A stretch of 64,000 nucleotides of DNA from Rubrobacteraceae bacterium (GCA_030448125.1 JAUJNO010000001.1:175745-239744), one strand, 5' to 3'. Positions 23,771 through 33,808 are shown, counted from the stretch's first letter. The notes: generated by a model from the sequence alone, not told the origin. Numbers and translations: made by a program.

Positions 23771-25006
23771 ATGTTCGACAATTGGCGTGTAGCGATGGCG
23801 GGGGCCGGGAGCCGCGGGCTTTCGGCTGTGATCTCCGCGCGACCGTTCACTGGCGGTTGGGCTTCGAGGTTTGGCCGGCGGTTACGAGCGGGTGCGCGAC
23901 GGGTCGGGAGCGGCTGGTGGCCGATCTTACAGACGGCCGTGGCCGCGAGCGCGGCTTGGTATCTGGCGGCTTTGATCCTCGGGCACGAGCAGCCGTTCGT
24001 GGCGCCGATAGCGACGGTCATCTCCCTCGGGGCGACGGCCGGCCGGCCGGGCCGGCGGGCGGTAGAGTGGTTCTTCGGGGTGGCTTTCGGGCTCGCGGTT
24101 GCGGATCTCCTCATGTTCGCCATCGGGACCGGGCCCGTCCAGATAGGGGTTGTGGCGGCCTTGGCGATGGCGGCGGCGGTGTTCCTGGGCGCGGGGCCGC
24201 TCCTGGTGACCGAGGCCGGGGTCTCGGCGCTCCTGGTGGTCACCCTCGACCCCTCGACCGCGGGGCCCTCGCCAGACCGGTTGCTGGACGCGCTGGTGGG
24301 CAGCGGTGTAGCTTTGGCCGTGCATCTGCTGCTACCGGTGGATCCGAAGACGATGGTCGAGCAGGCGGCCCGTCCGATCTTCGCGGACCTTGCGGCGGCG
24401 CTCGAGGAGGTGGCCTCCGCCCTCGCGGATGGGGATCCAGCCCAGGCCGAGGCGGCGCTCTGGCGGGCGCGCGAGATCGACGCGCGGATAGCTGGGCTCA
24501 GGGAGGCCCTGGACGCCGGCTACGAGACCGCCCGTCTCAGTCCGTCCCGCCGGCGCGCCCTCAAGCGTCTGACGCCCTACGCCGAGGCCGCCGACTCTTT
24601 AGACCTCGCCGTGCGCAACACCCGCGTGCTGGCGCGCGCCGCCGTCGGCTTGGTGCGGCACGGCGAGCCCGCGCCGGGTCTGCTCAGCGAGGCCGTCCTG
24701 GACCTCGCCCGGGCGGTCGAAGACCTCGCCGGGTACCTGGAGCAACCCGACCGCGAGCTGGAGACGCCCGAGGGAGCCGCGAGTCGGTTCGCCCTCAAGG
24801 CCGCCGGGGAGGCTACCGTAGTCCTCGACGAGCGCAGCGATCTCCCGATCAGCGTGCTCGTCGGACAGGTCCGTTCGACGGCCGTGGACCTGCTCAGGGC
24901 CTCCGGTATGCACCTGGATGAGGCCGCAGGCGAGCTCGACGGCGCCGTGCGCGAGGCCTCCGATCGCCGAGACCGCCCTGGTGGACTCGCGAGCACCACG
25001 GCGTAA
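23771..25006 (+). CDS. FUSC/aromatic acid exporter-type membrane protein
   Basis: This protein resembles the FUSC/ArAE (DUF939) family of proton-driven exporters. After a basic N-terminus comes a block of about six membrane segments (TAVAASAAWYLAALIL, then FVAPIATVISLGATAGRPGR, VEWFFGVAFGLAVADLLMF and ALLVVTLDPS ... VALAVHLLLPV). The remaining 250 residues form a helical cytoplasmic domain (ADLAAALEEVASALADGD and so on). The conserved APIATVI-LG segment before TAGRPGRR fits the family. The ATG at 23771 has GGGAGGTGAG in front. Substrate unknown; about 411 residues, which matches half-size family members. Confidence 0.8.
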   Translation: MFDNWRVAMAGAGSRGLSAVISARPFTGGWASRFGRRLRAGARRVGSGWWPILQTAVAASAAWYLAALILGHEQPFVAPIATVISLGATAGRPGRRAVEWFFGVAFGLAVADLLMFAIGTGPVQIGVVAALAMAAAVFLGAGPLLVTEAGVSALLVVTLDPSTAGPSPDRLLDALVGSGVALAVHLLLPVDPKTMVEQAARPIFADLAAALEEVASALADGDPAQAEAALWRAREIDARIAGLREALDAGYETARLSPSRRRALKRLTPYAEAADSLDLAVRNTRVLARAAVGLVRHGEPAPGLLSEAVLDLARAVEDLAGYLEQPDRELETPEGAASRFALKAAGEATVVLDERSDLPISVLVGQVRSTAVDLLRASGMHLDEAAGELDGAVREASDRRDRPGGLASTTA

Positions 25007-25033
25007 ACCCGGAGGCCCGAACGGCCTTTATTG

Positions 25034-25074
25034 CCGGGCACGAGGGTAGCGTGCGTAGCCTCCCTCGTGCCTGG
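25034..25074. terminator. Hairpin downstream of the FUSC gene
   Basis: CCGGGCACGAGGG (25034-25046) pairs with CCCTCGTGCCTGG (25062-25074) with one mismatch pair. A smaller GGCC-hairpin with TTTA precedes it. No long T-run follows. The remaining gap to tkt shows nothing else certain. Confidence 0.45.
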
Positions 25075-25237
25075 GTACGTTTCGCGAGCCTGCGAGAACC
25101 GCGGCGGGATGCTGGGTCCCTGGAGACCGACCCCGGGAGTAGCGTGGCACAACCCGCGGTGGATTAGATTCCGGTGGCTCTAGAAAACGGATGGCGGTAA
25201 AGTACAGACGACTCGAGACACGGCGAAGGGGATTATC

Positions 25238-27322
25238 TTGGAGCTCAGTACCAAAAACATAGAGGCACTCTCCGTAGACACCATACGCGTCCTCGCGATG
25301 GACGCGGTGCAAAAGGCGAACTCCGGTCACCCCGGAACCCCGATGGCGCTCGCGCCCGTCGCGTACACCATCTTCACCAAGTTCCTCCGCCACAACCCCG
25401 AGAACCCCCTGTGGCCCGACCGCGACCGCTTCGTCCTATCGGCGGGGCACGCCTCAATGCTCCTCTACGCCATGCTCCACCTCACCGGCTACGACCTCGC
25501 GATTGAGGACCTGAAGAACTTCAGGCAGTGGGGGTCGAGGACGCCGGGGCATCCGGAGCACTCCCATACTCCAGGCGTGGAGACCACGACCGGGCCTCTG
25601 GGGCAGGGCTTCGCAAACGGGATCGGGATGGCCATCGCCGAGCGCTTTCTCGCCGGCAGGTACAACCGCATCGGGCACGAGGTCATGGACCACCACGTCT
25701 ACGCTATCTGCTCCGACGGCGACCTCATGGAAGGTGTCTCCCACGAGGCGGCTTCCATCGCCGGGCAACTGGGTCTGGGCAAGCTCGTCTACGTCTACGA
25801 CGATAACCGCATAACCATAGACGGCCCGACTGCCGTCTCCTTCGACGCTGAAGACAAGGCCAGACGCTTCGAGGCCTACGGCTGGCACGTCCAGCGTGTC
25901 GAAGACTCCGAGGATCTCGAAGCCCTGGAGGAGGCTCTGACCAGAGCCCGCGACGAGGAGGAGCGACCGTCGCTGGTGATCGTGCGCTCTCACATCGCCT
26001 ACCCCGCCCCGCACGCCGTAGACACCGCCGCCGCCCACGGCGCGGCGCTGGGCGAGGACGAGGTACGGGCGGCCAAGGAGGCGATGGGCTTCGACCTCGA
26101 CGAGCACTTCGCCGTCCCCGACGGGGTGTACGAGCACATGGACTGCCGTGCCGGCGGCCGCGAGCTCGAGGAGGAGTGGAAGGGGCGCTTCGACGCCTGG
26201 GGCGGCGAGTTCCCCCCGCTCGCGGAGGAGTGGGATAGGGCCTGGAGCGGCGAGCCGGAGCCCGGCTACGAAGAGGCGCTCCCCGTCTTCGATCCCGTGG
26301 AGACCGAGAAGCTCGCCACGCGCAAAGCTGGAGCCGCCGTGATGGACGCCTTCAAGGGCTACGTTCCGACTATGGTCGGGGGGGCGGCGGATCTCGTCCA
26401 GTCCACGAGCACCTCGTTTAAGGGCGGTGGGCTCTTCTCCGCGACCCACACCGGGCGCAACATCGCCTTCGGGGTCCGCGAGCACGGGATGGGGAGCGCC
26501 GTAAACGGCATCTGTCTACACGGCGGCATGGTCCGGCCCTACGGTTCGACGTTCCTCATCTTCTCCGACTACATGCGCCCCGCCATCCGCCTCTCGGCGC
26601 TTATGGACATCCCCGTCGCCTGGGTCTTTACCCACGACTCGGTAGCCCTCGGCGAGGACGGCCCCACCCACCAGCCCGTCGAGCACTACATGGCGCTCCG
26701 CGCGATCCCGAACCTCACCGTGATCCGGCCGGCCGACGCCAACGAGACCTCTATGGCCTGGCGCTCGACCCTCGAAGCTGAAGGTCCGGTCGCCATCCTC
26801 CTGACCCGCCAGAACGTCCCCGTCCTCGATTCCGAGGCGGCAGAGGGCGCTCTGCGCGGAGCATACGTGCTGGCCGACGTGGACGATGGCGGCGGCGAGC
26901 CCGAGGCCATCCTCATCGCCACCGGCTCGGAGGTCGCCGTGGCCCTGGAGGCCCGGGAACTGCTCGCAGAGCAAGACGTCGCCGCGCGGGTGGTGAGCAT
27001 GCCTTCGTGGGAGATCTTCGACGCCCAGGACGAAGAGTACAGGAACTCCGTATTGCCCTCCGAGATAGAAGTCCGCGTCTCGGTCGAGGCTGGGGTGACG
27101 ATGGGCTGGCAGAAGTACGTCGGCTTCCGGGGGGCGAGCGTGGGCATCGAACGCTTCGGCGCCTCCGCTCCCGGCGAGACCGTGCTCGAGGAGCTCGGCA
27201 TCACCCCTGAGAACGTGGCGAACACGGCCCTGGGGCTCCTCGGGCGGGCGGAGCAGCAGGTGGAAGAGACCCCCGGCACCCCGGCCTTCGAGGAAACGCA
27301 TCCCGCGGAGGGACACTCCTAG
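25238..27322 (+). CDS. tkt: Transketolase
   Basis: Transketolase moves two-carbon units between sugar phosphates using thiamine diphosphate. The ThDP/Mg motif [18 protein letters not shown] is present ([14 protein letters not shown]), with the phosphate- and ThDP-contact segments [32 protein letters not shown] and [15 protein letters not shown]. The length of 694 residues is normal. The TTG start has GAAGGGG upstream. It lies 10 kb from the tal-gnd-zwf-opcA-pgl operon, so it must be regulated separately. The C-terminus has a short acidic extension. Confidence 0.96.
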   Translation: MELSTKNIEALSVDTIRVLAMDAVQKANSGHPGTPMALAPVAYTIFTKFLRHNPENPLWPDRDRFVLSAGHASMLLYAMLHLTGYDLAIEDLKNFRQWGSRTPGHPEHSHTPGVETTTGPLGQGFANGIGMAIAERFLAGRYNRIGHEVMDHHVYAICSDGDLMEGVSHEAASIAGQLGLGKLVYVYDDNRITIDGPTAVSFDAEDKARRFEAYGWHVQRVEDSEDLEALEEALTRARDEEERPSLVIVRSHIAYPAPHAVDTAAAHGAALGEDEVRAAKEAMGFDLDEHFAVPDGVYEHMDCRAGGRELEEEWKGRFDAWGGEFPPLAEEWDRAWSGEPEPGYEEALPVFDPVETEKLATRKAGAAVMDAFKGYVPTMVGGAADLVQSTSTSFKGGGLFSATHTGRNIAFGVREHGMGSAVNGICLHGGMVRPYGSTFLIFSDYMRPAIRLSALMDIPVAWVFTHDSVALGEDGPTHQPVEHYMALRAIPNLTVIRPADANETSMAWRSTLEAEGPVAILLTRQNVPVLDSEAAEGALRGAYVLADVDDGGGEPEAILIATGSEVAVALEARELLAEQDVAARVVSMPSWEIFDAQDEEYRNSVLPSEIEVRVSVEAGVTMGWQKYVGFRGASVGIERFGASAPGETVLEELGITPENVANTALGLLGRAEQQVEETPGTPAFEETHPAEGHS

Positions 27323-27479
27323 CGGCCAGCTACCGAGCGCCGGTCTGACTACCTTGTCTCGCTGATAGCGGTTCGGACCCTTTGCGTGACAAACCGGCGC
27401 CTTACCCTTCGGGCCGCTTGCCGGCGCACTTTTTGCAACTCTTTCCGCTAAGGGGGTTCCGTTTACGTTCCTCGTCGGA

Positions 27480-27485
27480 TAGAGT
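27480..27485 (+). promoter_or_regulatory. -10 element immediately upstream of the STAND regulator
   Basis: TAGAGT ends six bases before the ATG at 27492, which would give a leaderless transcript. No -35 box is clear. Confidence 0.4.
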
Positions 27486-27491
27486 TGAAAG

Positions 27492-30400
27492 ATGAAGGGG
27501 TCTCAGCGAGAGGTCGTTGAGCGGGCGGGTTCGGGATGGAGGCAGACCATTAGCAGGAAGCCCGAGGCCGTGCGCGTGCGCGTGCTCGGTGGCTTCTCGG
27601 TCTCGGTCGGTCCCCGAACCATCGAGGAGAGTAGCTGGCGACTCAAGAAGTCGGCGAGCCTGGTGAAATTGCTCGCGCTGGCGCCGGAACACCGGATGCA
27701 CCGCGAGCGTTTGATGGGCCTGCTCTGGCCGGAGCTGGAGGAGAAGGCCGCCGCGAACAACCTGCGCTACGCCCTCCACGTGGCCCGCAAGACGCTGAAG
27801 CCCTCCCCGGACGACCTCGCTTCCCGCTGCTTGCAGCTCCAGGGCGAGCAGATAGCTCTTTGCCCGGAAGGGACGCTCCAGGTGGATGCCGAGGCTTTCG
27901 AGGAGGCGGCCGCTACGGCCCGCCGTGCCCGCGATACCGCGGCGTACCGGTCGGCGGTGGACCTCTACGCGGGGGACCTGTTGCCGGGGGACCTCTACGA
28001 GGGGTGGGCTGAGGAGCGGCGGTGGGAGTTGCGGGGTACGTACCTCGCCTTGCTCCTGGAGTTGGCCGGGCTTCACGAGAAGCGGGGGGAGCTCGAGGTT
28101 GCAATAGAGGCGTTGGAGGAGGTGACGGCGGCGGAACCCGCGCGCGAGGAGGCGCATGCGGGTCTTATGCGGCTTCACACCCTCTCCGGTCGGCGGAGGC
28201 AAGCCTTGAGGCAGTACGAGCGGCTCTCGGAGGCGCTCTCCGGGGAGCTCGACCCCGAGCCCGGCGCCGGGGTCCGGCGGCTCTACGAGGAGATCTTGGC
28301 CGGCAGCTTCCCTCCGACCCGCCGACCCGGCGGCCCACCAGAGCAGGAGCCCGCTCCGGCCGCGGGCTCCGACCGCTACTCCGGCCGGCACAACCTGCCG
28401 ATCTCCCCGAGCAGCTTTGTCGGGCGCGAGCGCGAGCTGGTCGAGGTCAAGCGCGCCCTGGCGGTGACGAAGCTCTTGACGCTCACCGGAGCCGGGGGCT
28501 CGGGCAAGACGCGCCTGGCGCTCGCGGTGGCCGAGGATCTGGTGGGGGCGTATCCGGACGGGGTATGGCTCGTCGAGCTTGCGCCGCTCTCGGAGGGGGC
28601 GCTCGTGCCCAAGACGGTGGCTGAAGCTCTTCAGGTGAGCGAGCAGGCCGAACGGCCGATCGCCGACACGCTCGTCGATGCAATGAGGAACAAAGAAGCC
28701 TTGATCCTGCTGGACAACTGCGAGCACGTGGTGGACGCTTGCGCCGGTCTGGTAGAGACGCTTTTGGGCTCCTGCCCGCGCCTGAGAATACTGGCGACGA
28801 GTCGGGAACCTCTGAGTATCGCGGGCGAGGCGAACCGGCTGGTGCCTTCCCTCTCCCTGCCGGATCCCGAGCGTTCGCCTACCGTCGAGGAGCTGGCGGG
28901 CTACGAGTCGGCGCGGCTCTTCGTGGAGCGAGCCCTCCGCAGATCCTCCGACTTCGTGCTGACACCCGAGAATGCTGGGGCCGTGGCGGAGATCTGCCGC
29001 CAACTCGACGGTATCCCGCTCGCCATAGAGCTTGCGGCGGCGAGGGTCGGGTCTTTGGGGGTCAAGCAGATTTCCGAGAGGCTTTCGGATTCCCTGAGGC
29101 TCTTGACGGGCGGCAGCCGGACGGCCACGCTGCGCCAGCGGACCTTACGCGGAGCCCTCGATTGGGGCTACGAGCTGCTCGAAGAGCCGGAGAAGCGGCT
29201 GTTCTGTCGCGCGTCGGTCTTCGCGGGCGGTTGGACGCTCGAGGCCGCGGAAGTGGTGGGTGCGGGCGAGGGTATCGAGGAGGGCGACGTACTGGACCTC
29301 GTCTCGCGGCTGGTTGAGAAGTCGCTGGTGGTGGCTGGGGCTACGCCGGGGGGCGCTCTACGCTACAGGATGCTCGAGCCTGTTCGCCAGTACGGGCGGG
29401 TGCGGTTGGGGGAGAGCGGCGAGATGGAGGCGGCGCGGCGGCGGCACGCGGCCTGGTACCTGGCGCTCGCGGAGGAGGCCGAGCCGAAGCTGGTCGGTGC
29501 GGAGCAGGCCGGGTGGATGGAGTACCTGGAGACCGAGCACGACAACCTGCGGGCGGCTCTCGAACGGTTCCTCGAAGAAGGGGAGGCGGAGAAGGGCCTA
29601 CGGCTCGCCGGGGCTCTGGGGGAGTTCTGGCGGGTACGCGGACACCTCGGCGAGGGGCTGCGGTGGCTGGAGGCAGCGCTGGCGAACGGGGAGGAGGCGC
29701 CGCACGCGCGGGTGAAGGCGCTCGTCCACGCGGGGTGGATAGCGTGGGTCAGGGCGGATTTCGGGCGATCGATGACGTTCAGCGAGGAGGCCCTGGAGCT
29801 TTCCCGGAAGTTGGGGGACAAGGCGGGCGCCGCGACGGCCCTCTTCAACCTGGGGATGGTCGCCATATACGACCAGATGAGGGCGGAAGAAGCCCGGGCG
29901 CTCTTCGAGGAATCCCTCGCGCTGCGGCGCGAGCTGAGGGACGAGGCGGGTGCGAGCCGCGCGCTCCAGAGGCTCGGTTTGATCTCGGTCGTCCAGCAAG
30001 ATTTCGGGCGGGCGGCGGCGCTATACGAGGAGAGCCTGATGCTGGCCCGGAAGGCGGGGGACAAGGTGGTGGTCGCCATATCGCTCTGGGTGGGAACGCT
30101 CGCCCACCTGGGCCTGGGTGACCACCGGCTCGCGAGGGAGCTCGCCGAGGAGGGCTTCGACCTGGCCCGGCAAACCGGGCACGCGCACATCACCGCCCTG
30201 ATACTGCACGTCCTGGCCGCCTTGGCCGGCTCGCAAGGACGACCGGCCCGCTCGGCCCGGCTGTGGGGAGCGGCGGAGACGCTGAGAGAGACCATCGGCG
30301 TCGCCCTCGGACCAGCCGAGCGCTACCACTACGGCCCCTACATCGCCGCCGCCCGCGAAGGGCTAGACGAAGTGACCTGGGAGGCGGCCCTGGCCGAGGG

Positions 30401-30692
30401 ACGGGCGATGGCGACCGAAAGAGCCGTCGAGTACGCCCTCTCGGAAAAAGAGCCCGCGGCTCTCGCGGGACCACCCAGGAACGCACCATCGGTCAAGCTC
30501 ACCCGTCGCGAGAAGGAGATCGCGGCCCTCGTTGCACGGAGGCTCTCCAACCGGCAGATAGCTTTGGCGCTCACGATCTCCGAGCGTACCGCCGATAAGC
30601 ACGTGGCCAACATACTCAAGAAACTCGGCCTCCACTCCCGGCAAGAGATCGGCGACCGGCTAAAGGAACAACGGCCGCTCGGGACAGGCTAG
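27492..30692 (+). CDS. BTAD / NB-ARC ATPase / TPR / LuxR-HTH transcription regulator
   Basis: This large (1066-residue) STAND-type regulator has four parts. The N-terminus (about 25-280) has an OmpR/SARP-like winged helix (VRVRVLGGFSVSVG ... LMGLLWPELEEKAAANNLRYAL) and a bacterial transcriptional activation domain (BTAD). The NB-ARC ATPase has Walker A GAGGSGKT at 333-340 and Walker B LILLDNCEHV; EICRQLDGIPLAIELAAARV is its GLPLA box. A TPR array fills about 640-960. The C-terminal LuxR HTH (LTRREKEIAALVARRLSNRQ) is near 1005-1060. Two DNA-binding ends in one chain are unusual outside Chloroflexi and Rubrobacter-like bacteria. The haem-dioxygenase and MBL genes follow, so these may be its targets. 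Confidence 0.88.
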   Translation: MKGSQREVVERAGSGWRQTISRKPEAVRVRVLGGFSVSVGPRTIEESSWRLKKSASLVKLLALAPEHRMHRERLMGLLWPELEEKAAANNLRYALHVARKTLKPSPDDLASRCLQLQGEQIALCPEGTLQVDAEAFEEAAATARRARDTAAYRSAVDLYAGDLLPGDLYEGWAEERRWELRGTYLALLLELAGLHEKRGELEVAIEALEEVTAAEPAREEAHAGLMRLHTLSGRRRQALRQYERLSEALSGELDPEPGAGVRRLYEEILAGSFPPTRRPGGPPEQEPAPAAGSDRYSGRHNLPISPSSFVGRERELVEVKRALAVTKLLTLTGAGGSGKTRLALAVAEDLVGAYPDGVWLVELAPLSEGALVPKTVAEALQVSEQAERPIADTLVDAMRNKEALILLDNCEHVVDACAGLVETLLGSCPRLRILATSREPLSIAGEANRLVPSLSLPDPERSPTVEELAGYESARLFVERALRRSSDFVLTPENAGAVAEICRQLDGIPLAIELAAARVGSLGVKQISERLSDSLRLLTGGSRTATLRQRTLRGALDWGYELLEEPEKRLFCRASVFAGGWTLEAAEVVGAGEGIEEGDVLDLVSRLVEKSLVVAGATPGGALRYRMLEPVRQYGRVRLGESGEMEAARRRHAAWYLALAEEAEPKLVGAEQAGWMEYLETEHDNLRAALERFLEEGEAEKGLRLAGALGEFWRVRGHLGEGLRWLEAALANGEEAPHARVKALVHAGWIAWVRADFGRSMTFSEEALELSRKLGDKAGAATALFNLGMVAIYDQMRAEEARALFEESLALRRELRDEAGASRALQRLGLISVVQQDFGRAAALYEESLMLARKAGDKVVVAISLWVGTLAHLGLGDHRLARELAEEGFDLARQTGHAHITALILHVLAALAGSQGRPARSARLWGAAETLRETIGVALGPAERYHYGPYIAAAREGLDEVTWEAALAEGRAMATERAVEYALSEKEPAALAGPPRNAPSVKLTRREKEIAALVARRLSNRQIALALTISERTADKHVANILKKLGLHSRQEIGDRLKEQRPLGTG

Positions 30693-30833
30693 AGATGGCG
30701 CGATCGCGGGAGGCAACGAGCTCGTCCGACCCGGAGGTAGCACCTCGACGCGCCCCCCAGGCGAAACGGGCTTTCCTCGACCGGCGCCGCGTCGTCGAAA
30801 GTGGCGTAACCCTACGCTGAAAGGAGCATCACG

Positions 30834-32615
30834 ATGGCCAGACCCTCCCTCTCCCGGTTACTTGTTTCGGCGGGAGACGCGCTCGACCGCCTCTTCAAGT
30901 GGCACAGGCTTCCGCGTCCCCTGGGCCTGTTCGCGTTGGCCGGGCTCCGCTACAGGTTGCGAGAACGGAATCTCTACGACACGTCGTCGACGGGGACGAT
31001 GGAGCGGCCCGAGCCGCCGGAGGATGGGCGCCACCTGACCGCGCGCACGGCCGACGGGAGCTACAACGATTTGGAGAACCCCGCGATGGGCAAAGCCGGA
31101 GCGCGCTTCGGCCGCAACGTCCCCATCGAGCACACGCATCCCGACAATGACTGGGCAATTCTCAAGCCCAACCCGCGCACGGTCAGCCGCGAGCTGCTGA
31201 CCCGCCACGAGTTCCAGCCCGTCGAAGGGCTCAACCTGCTCGCGGCCTCGTGGCTGCAGTTCATGGTCCGGGACTGGATGAGCCACGGCAAGGGCACTAT
31301 GGACGACTCCTGGAAGTTGAAGCGGGAGAGGGGTGACGATTGGCCGGAGGACGAGGTGCTGGTCCCGCGCACGCCCAGGGACTCCGACGGCCCGCCGCCC
31401 ACCTACGCCAACCAGGAGACGCACTGGTGGGACGCTTCCCAGATCTATGGTAGCAGCAAAGAGTTTCAGAACAGGGTGCGATCAGAAGAAGATGGCAAAT
31501 TGCACGTCAGCCTCGAAGGCCTGGCCTCCGCGGGGAAGACCGAGAAGAGCCCCGTCGACGAGCCGGGGTTCTGGGTCGGGCTGGCCATGCTGCATACGCT
31601 CTTCGCAATGGAGCACAACGCGATCTGCGACCGGCTGCGCGCCGAATATCCTTCCTGGTCCGACGATGATCTCTTCGACCGCGCTCGGCTCATTAACGCG
31701 GCGCTTCTGGCCAAAATACACGTGACCGAGTGGTCCACCGCTATCCTCGGCCACCCCACCACCAAGCTTGCCTTGAGGACCAACTGGTGGGGCCTGGCGA
31801 CGGAGCGTGTCCACAAGCTGCTCGGGCGCGTCAGCGAGAGCGAGGTCATCAGCGGCATCCCGGGCGCGAAGACCAACCACTTCGACGTGCCCTACTCCAT
31901 CACCGAGGAGTTCGTCGCCGTTTACCGCATGCATCCCCTGATCCCCGACGACATCAGCTTCCGGTCCACGTCCGGCGATCCCCCCTTCGAGGAGCGCCCG
32001 GTGCCGTTCTCCGAAGTCGTGAACAGGAAAGCCGTGGAGATAATGAAGGAGATCCCTCCGAGGGACCTGTTCTACTCGTTCGGCACCTCCCACCCCGGCC
32101 AGATCCGGCTGCACAACTATCCCAACTCTCTGCGGCAGTTTAGGCGACCGGACGGCGAGCTCATGGACCTGGCGGCGACGGATATCATGCGCACGCGCGA
32201 GCTTGGCGTGCCGAGGTACAACGAGTTCCGCAGGCTGCTCAGGCTCCCCGCGCCCAAGACTTTCGAGGAGTTGACCGATGACGCGACCTGGGCGGGGGAG
32301 CTCCGGCGCGTGTACGAAGACGACATAGAGAGCGTGGACCTGATGATCGGCATGTACGCGGAACCGTTCCCCAAAGGCTTCGGCTTCTCCGAGACGGCCT
32401 TTCGCATCTTCATCCTCATGGCGTCCCGGCGCCTGAACAGTGATCGGTTCTTCACCACGGACTACACCTCCAGGATCTACACCCAGACGGGCCTCGACTG
32501 GATCGCCGACAACGACATGTCGACCGTCCTGCTGAGGCATTTCCCCGACCTTCTCCCGACGCTCCGCGGCGTCGAGAACGCCTTTTTCCCGTGGAAGGAG
32601 GCGAGAAGACCCTAA
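30834..32615 (+). CDS. Animal haem peroxidase-family protein, alpha-dioxygenase-like
   Basis: The 593-residue protein belongs to the cyclooxygenase/peroxidase superfamily, closest in pattern to fatty acid alpha-dioxygenases. THWWDASQIYGSS, LHTLFAMEHNAICDRL and IHVTEWSTAIL are family blocks. The catalytic tyrosine and proximal haem histidine are Y364 and H367 in VYRMHPLIPDD. At the distal haem position, where relatives have QFxxHDW, this protein has QFMVRDW, so the distal histidine is R146. Alpha-dioxygenases make 2-hydroperoxy fatty acids; with Arg at this site the activity may differ. AAGGAG precedes the ATG. It is followed after 57 bp by an MBL-fold gene and preceded by the STAND regulator. 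Confidence 0.85.
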   Translation: MARPSLSRLLVSAGDALDRLFKWHRLPRPLGLFALAGLRYRLRERNLYDTSSTGTMERPEPPEDGRHLTARTADGSYNDLENPAMGKAGARFGRNVPIEHTHPDNDWAILKPNPRTVSRELLTRHEFQPVEGLNLLAASWLQFMVRDWMSHGKGTMDDSWKLKRERGDDWPEDEVLVPRTPRDSDGPPPTYANQETHWWDASQIYGSSKEFQNRVRSEEDGKLHVSLEGLASAGKTEKSPVDEPGFWVGLAMLHTLFAMEHNAICDRLRAEYPSWSDDDLFDRARLINAALLAKIHVTEWSTAILGHPTTKLALRTNWWGLATERVHKLLGRVSESEVISGIPGAKTNHFDVPYSITEEFVAVYRMHPLIPDDISFRSTSGDPPFEERPVPFSEVVNRKAVEIMKEIPPRDLFYSFGTSHPGQIRLHNYPNSLRQFRRPDGELMDLAATDIMRTRELGVPRYNEFRRLLRLPAPKTFEELTDDATWAGELRRVYEDDIESVDLMIGMYAEPFPKGFGFSETAFRIFILMASRRLNSDRFFTTDYTSRIYTQTGLDWIADNDMSTVLLRHFPDLLPTLRGVENAFFPWKEARRP

Positions 32616-32672
32616 GCAAGCCCGCGACGTTAGACGGACCAGGGATCAGACCAGAAAAGGAGCAATCAGGAG

Positions 32673-33395
32673 ATGGAGATCGCGGACGGGGTCTACAGCA
32701 TGGGAAACGAGAAGGGCGGCCACGTGCGCGCCTTCCTGCTCGACGACGATACGGACCTGACGCTCATCGACACCCTCTTCGAGACCGACGCCCGGCTCGT
32801 GCTGGAGCAGATAGGGCGCACGAACCGGACGGTTGCAGACCTGAAGCACATCCTGCTGACGCACGCCCACCGCTCCCACCTCGGCGGGCTGGCCGAGCTC
32901 AAACGCCTGAGCGGGGCGACCGTCTACTCCCACGAGTGGGAGGCGGACATCGTCGCCGGGGAGCGCAAGGCGCAGGCCTCCGCGAGACAGCTGCTGCGTC
33001 CCTACCCCGGTTATCTGGAGGTGTACCCGCTCCAGATCGCCTTCGCGCTGGGGTTGGATGACCATCCGCCCTGCCCCGTCGACCGCCTTTTGGAGGACGG
33101 GGACCGGGTAGGCCCGGTACAGGTTCTCCACACACCCGGACACTCACCGGGACACCTCGCCTTCTACTGGCAAGAACGTAGGGTCCTCTTCGCCGGAGAT
33201 GCCGTCTGCACCTGGCCGAGCTTCGGCGCGGGCTGGCCGGCCCTCAACCTCAACCTCGTACAGCACCGCGCGTCCCTGAGCCGGATGGCGAAGCTCGACG
33301 CGCAGGCCGTGGGTGTCGGGCACGGGAATCCCTTAACCAGAGGCGCCTCCGCGCGCCTACACTCGCTGGTCGAGACGATCGGTCAACCATTATAG
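32673..33395 (+). CDS. Metallo-beta-lactamase fold hydrolase with a substituted metal-site residue
   Basis: The 240-residue protein has the MBL fold, with the metal motif at residues 63-69 reading THAHRSH instead of THxHxDH. The aspartate that binds the second metal is thus Ser68. The other ligands look intact: the histidine in HTPGHSPGH, the aspartate in FAGDAVCTW and the late histidine in VGHGNP. Loss of Asp suggests a one-metal site or a different chemistry. It probably shares a transcript with the haem peroxidase gene in front, and could act on its oxidised lipid product, but that is inference. A GGAG precedes the ATG. Confidence 0.85.
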   Translation: MEIADGVYSMGNEKGGHVRAFLLDDDTDLTLIDTLFETDARLVLEQIGRTNRTVADLKHILLTHAHRSHLGGLAELKRLSGATVYSHEWEADIVAGERKAQASARQLLRPYPGYLEVYPLQIAFALGLDDHPPCPVDRLLEDGDRVGPVQVLHTPGHSPGHLAFYWQERRVLFAGDAVCTWPSFGAGWPALNLNLVQHRASLSRMAKLDAQAVGVGHGNPLTRGASARLHSLVETIGQPL

Positions 33396-33432
33396 GGAGC
33401 ACGAACCGGAGGGGCCGGTTCGTGCTCCCTAT
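33392..33432 (+). terminator. 18-bp perfect hairpin over the MBL stop codon
   Basis: ATAGGGAGCACGAACCGG (33392-33409) and its exact complement (33415-33432) enclose a five-base loop. The stem begins inside the last codon and includes the TAG stop. Only a weak T-stretch follows, yet its size makes termination or 3' protection likely. Confidence 0.7.
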
Positions 33433-33586
33433 TCCCCGCCCCTGGTCTGCTGCCGGAGAAACGGCGGATCGAAAACTAGCAGCCTTCCAAAAGATAAGTA
33501 GTTTCTAAGCATCCCGGCTAACGCCCGGCTAACACTCGCCGGGTACGCTTGGAGTAGTGGATGTACCCCGAGCGAGGAGGTAGGCG

Positions 33587-33808
33587 ATGATAGAGGATTG
33601 TTTCTGTGGGCGTGGGGACGACCTCGAGAACCGGGAGCCGGTCCTGGATAGGGATGGGGAGCAGGCACTGCGATGTTGTGGCTGCGGCCACCTGGACTAC
33701 CTCCGCTGGCTGCCGAACAGCGTCCGGCTCCTCATCCTGGCGGAGGCGGACGAGCTTAGTTCGGGCCCTGGCCCGCACGCGGAGCGCGCGGAGCGACGCA
33801 CCGTTTAG
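33587..33808 (+). CDS. Small cysteine-rich protein, possible zinc ribbon
   Basis: The 73-residue protein has four to five cysteines in two clusters (EDCFCGRG and [15 protein letters not shown]), spaced like a zinc ribbon. A strong Shine-Dalgarno, GAGGAGGTAGGCG, precedes the ATG. A 3' overlap in another frame with the front of the aldehyde dehydrogenase reading frame is not used, because that gene starts later. Family unknown. Confidence 0.6.
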   Translation: MIEDCFCGRGDDLENREPVLDRDGEQALRCCGCGHLDYLRWLPNSVRLLILAEADELSSGPGPHAERAERRTV

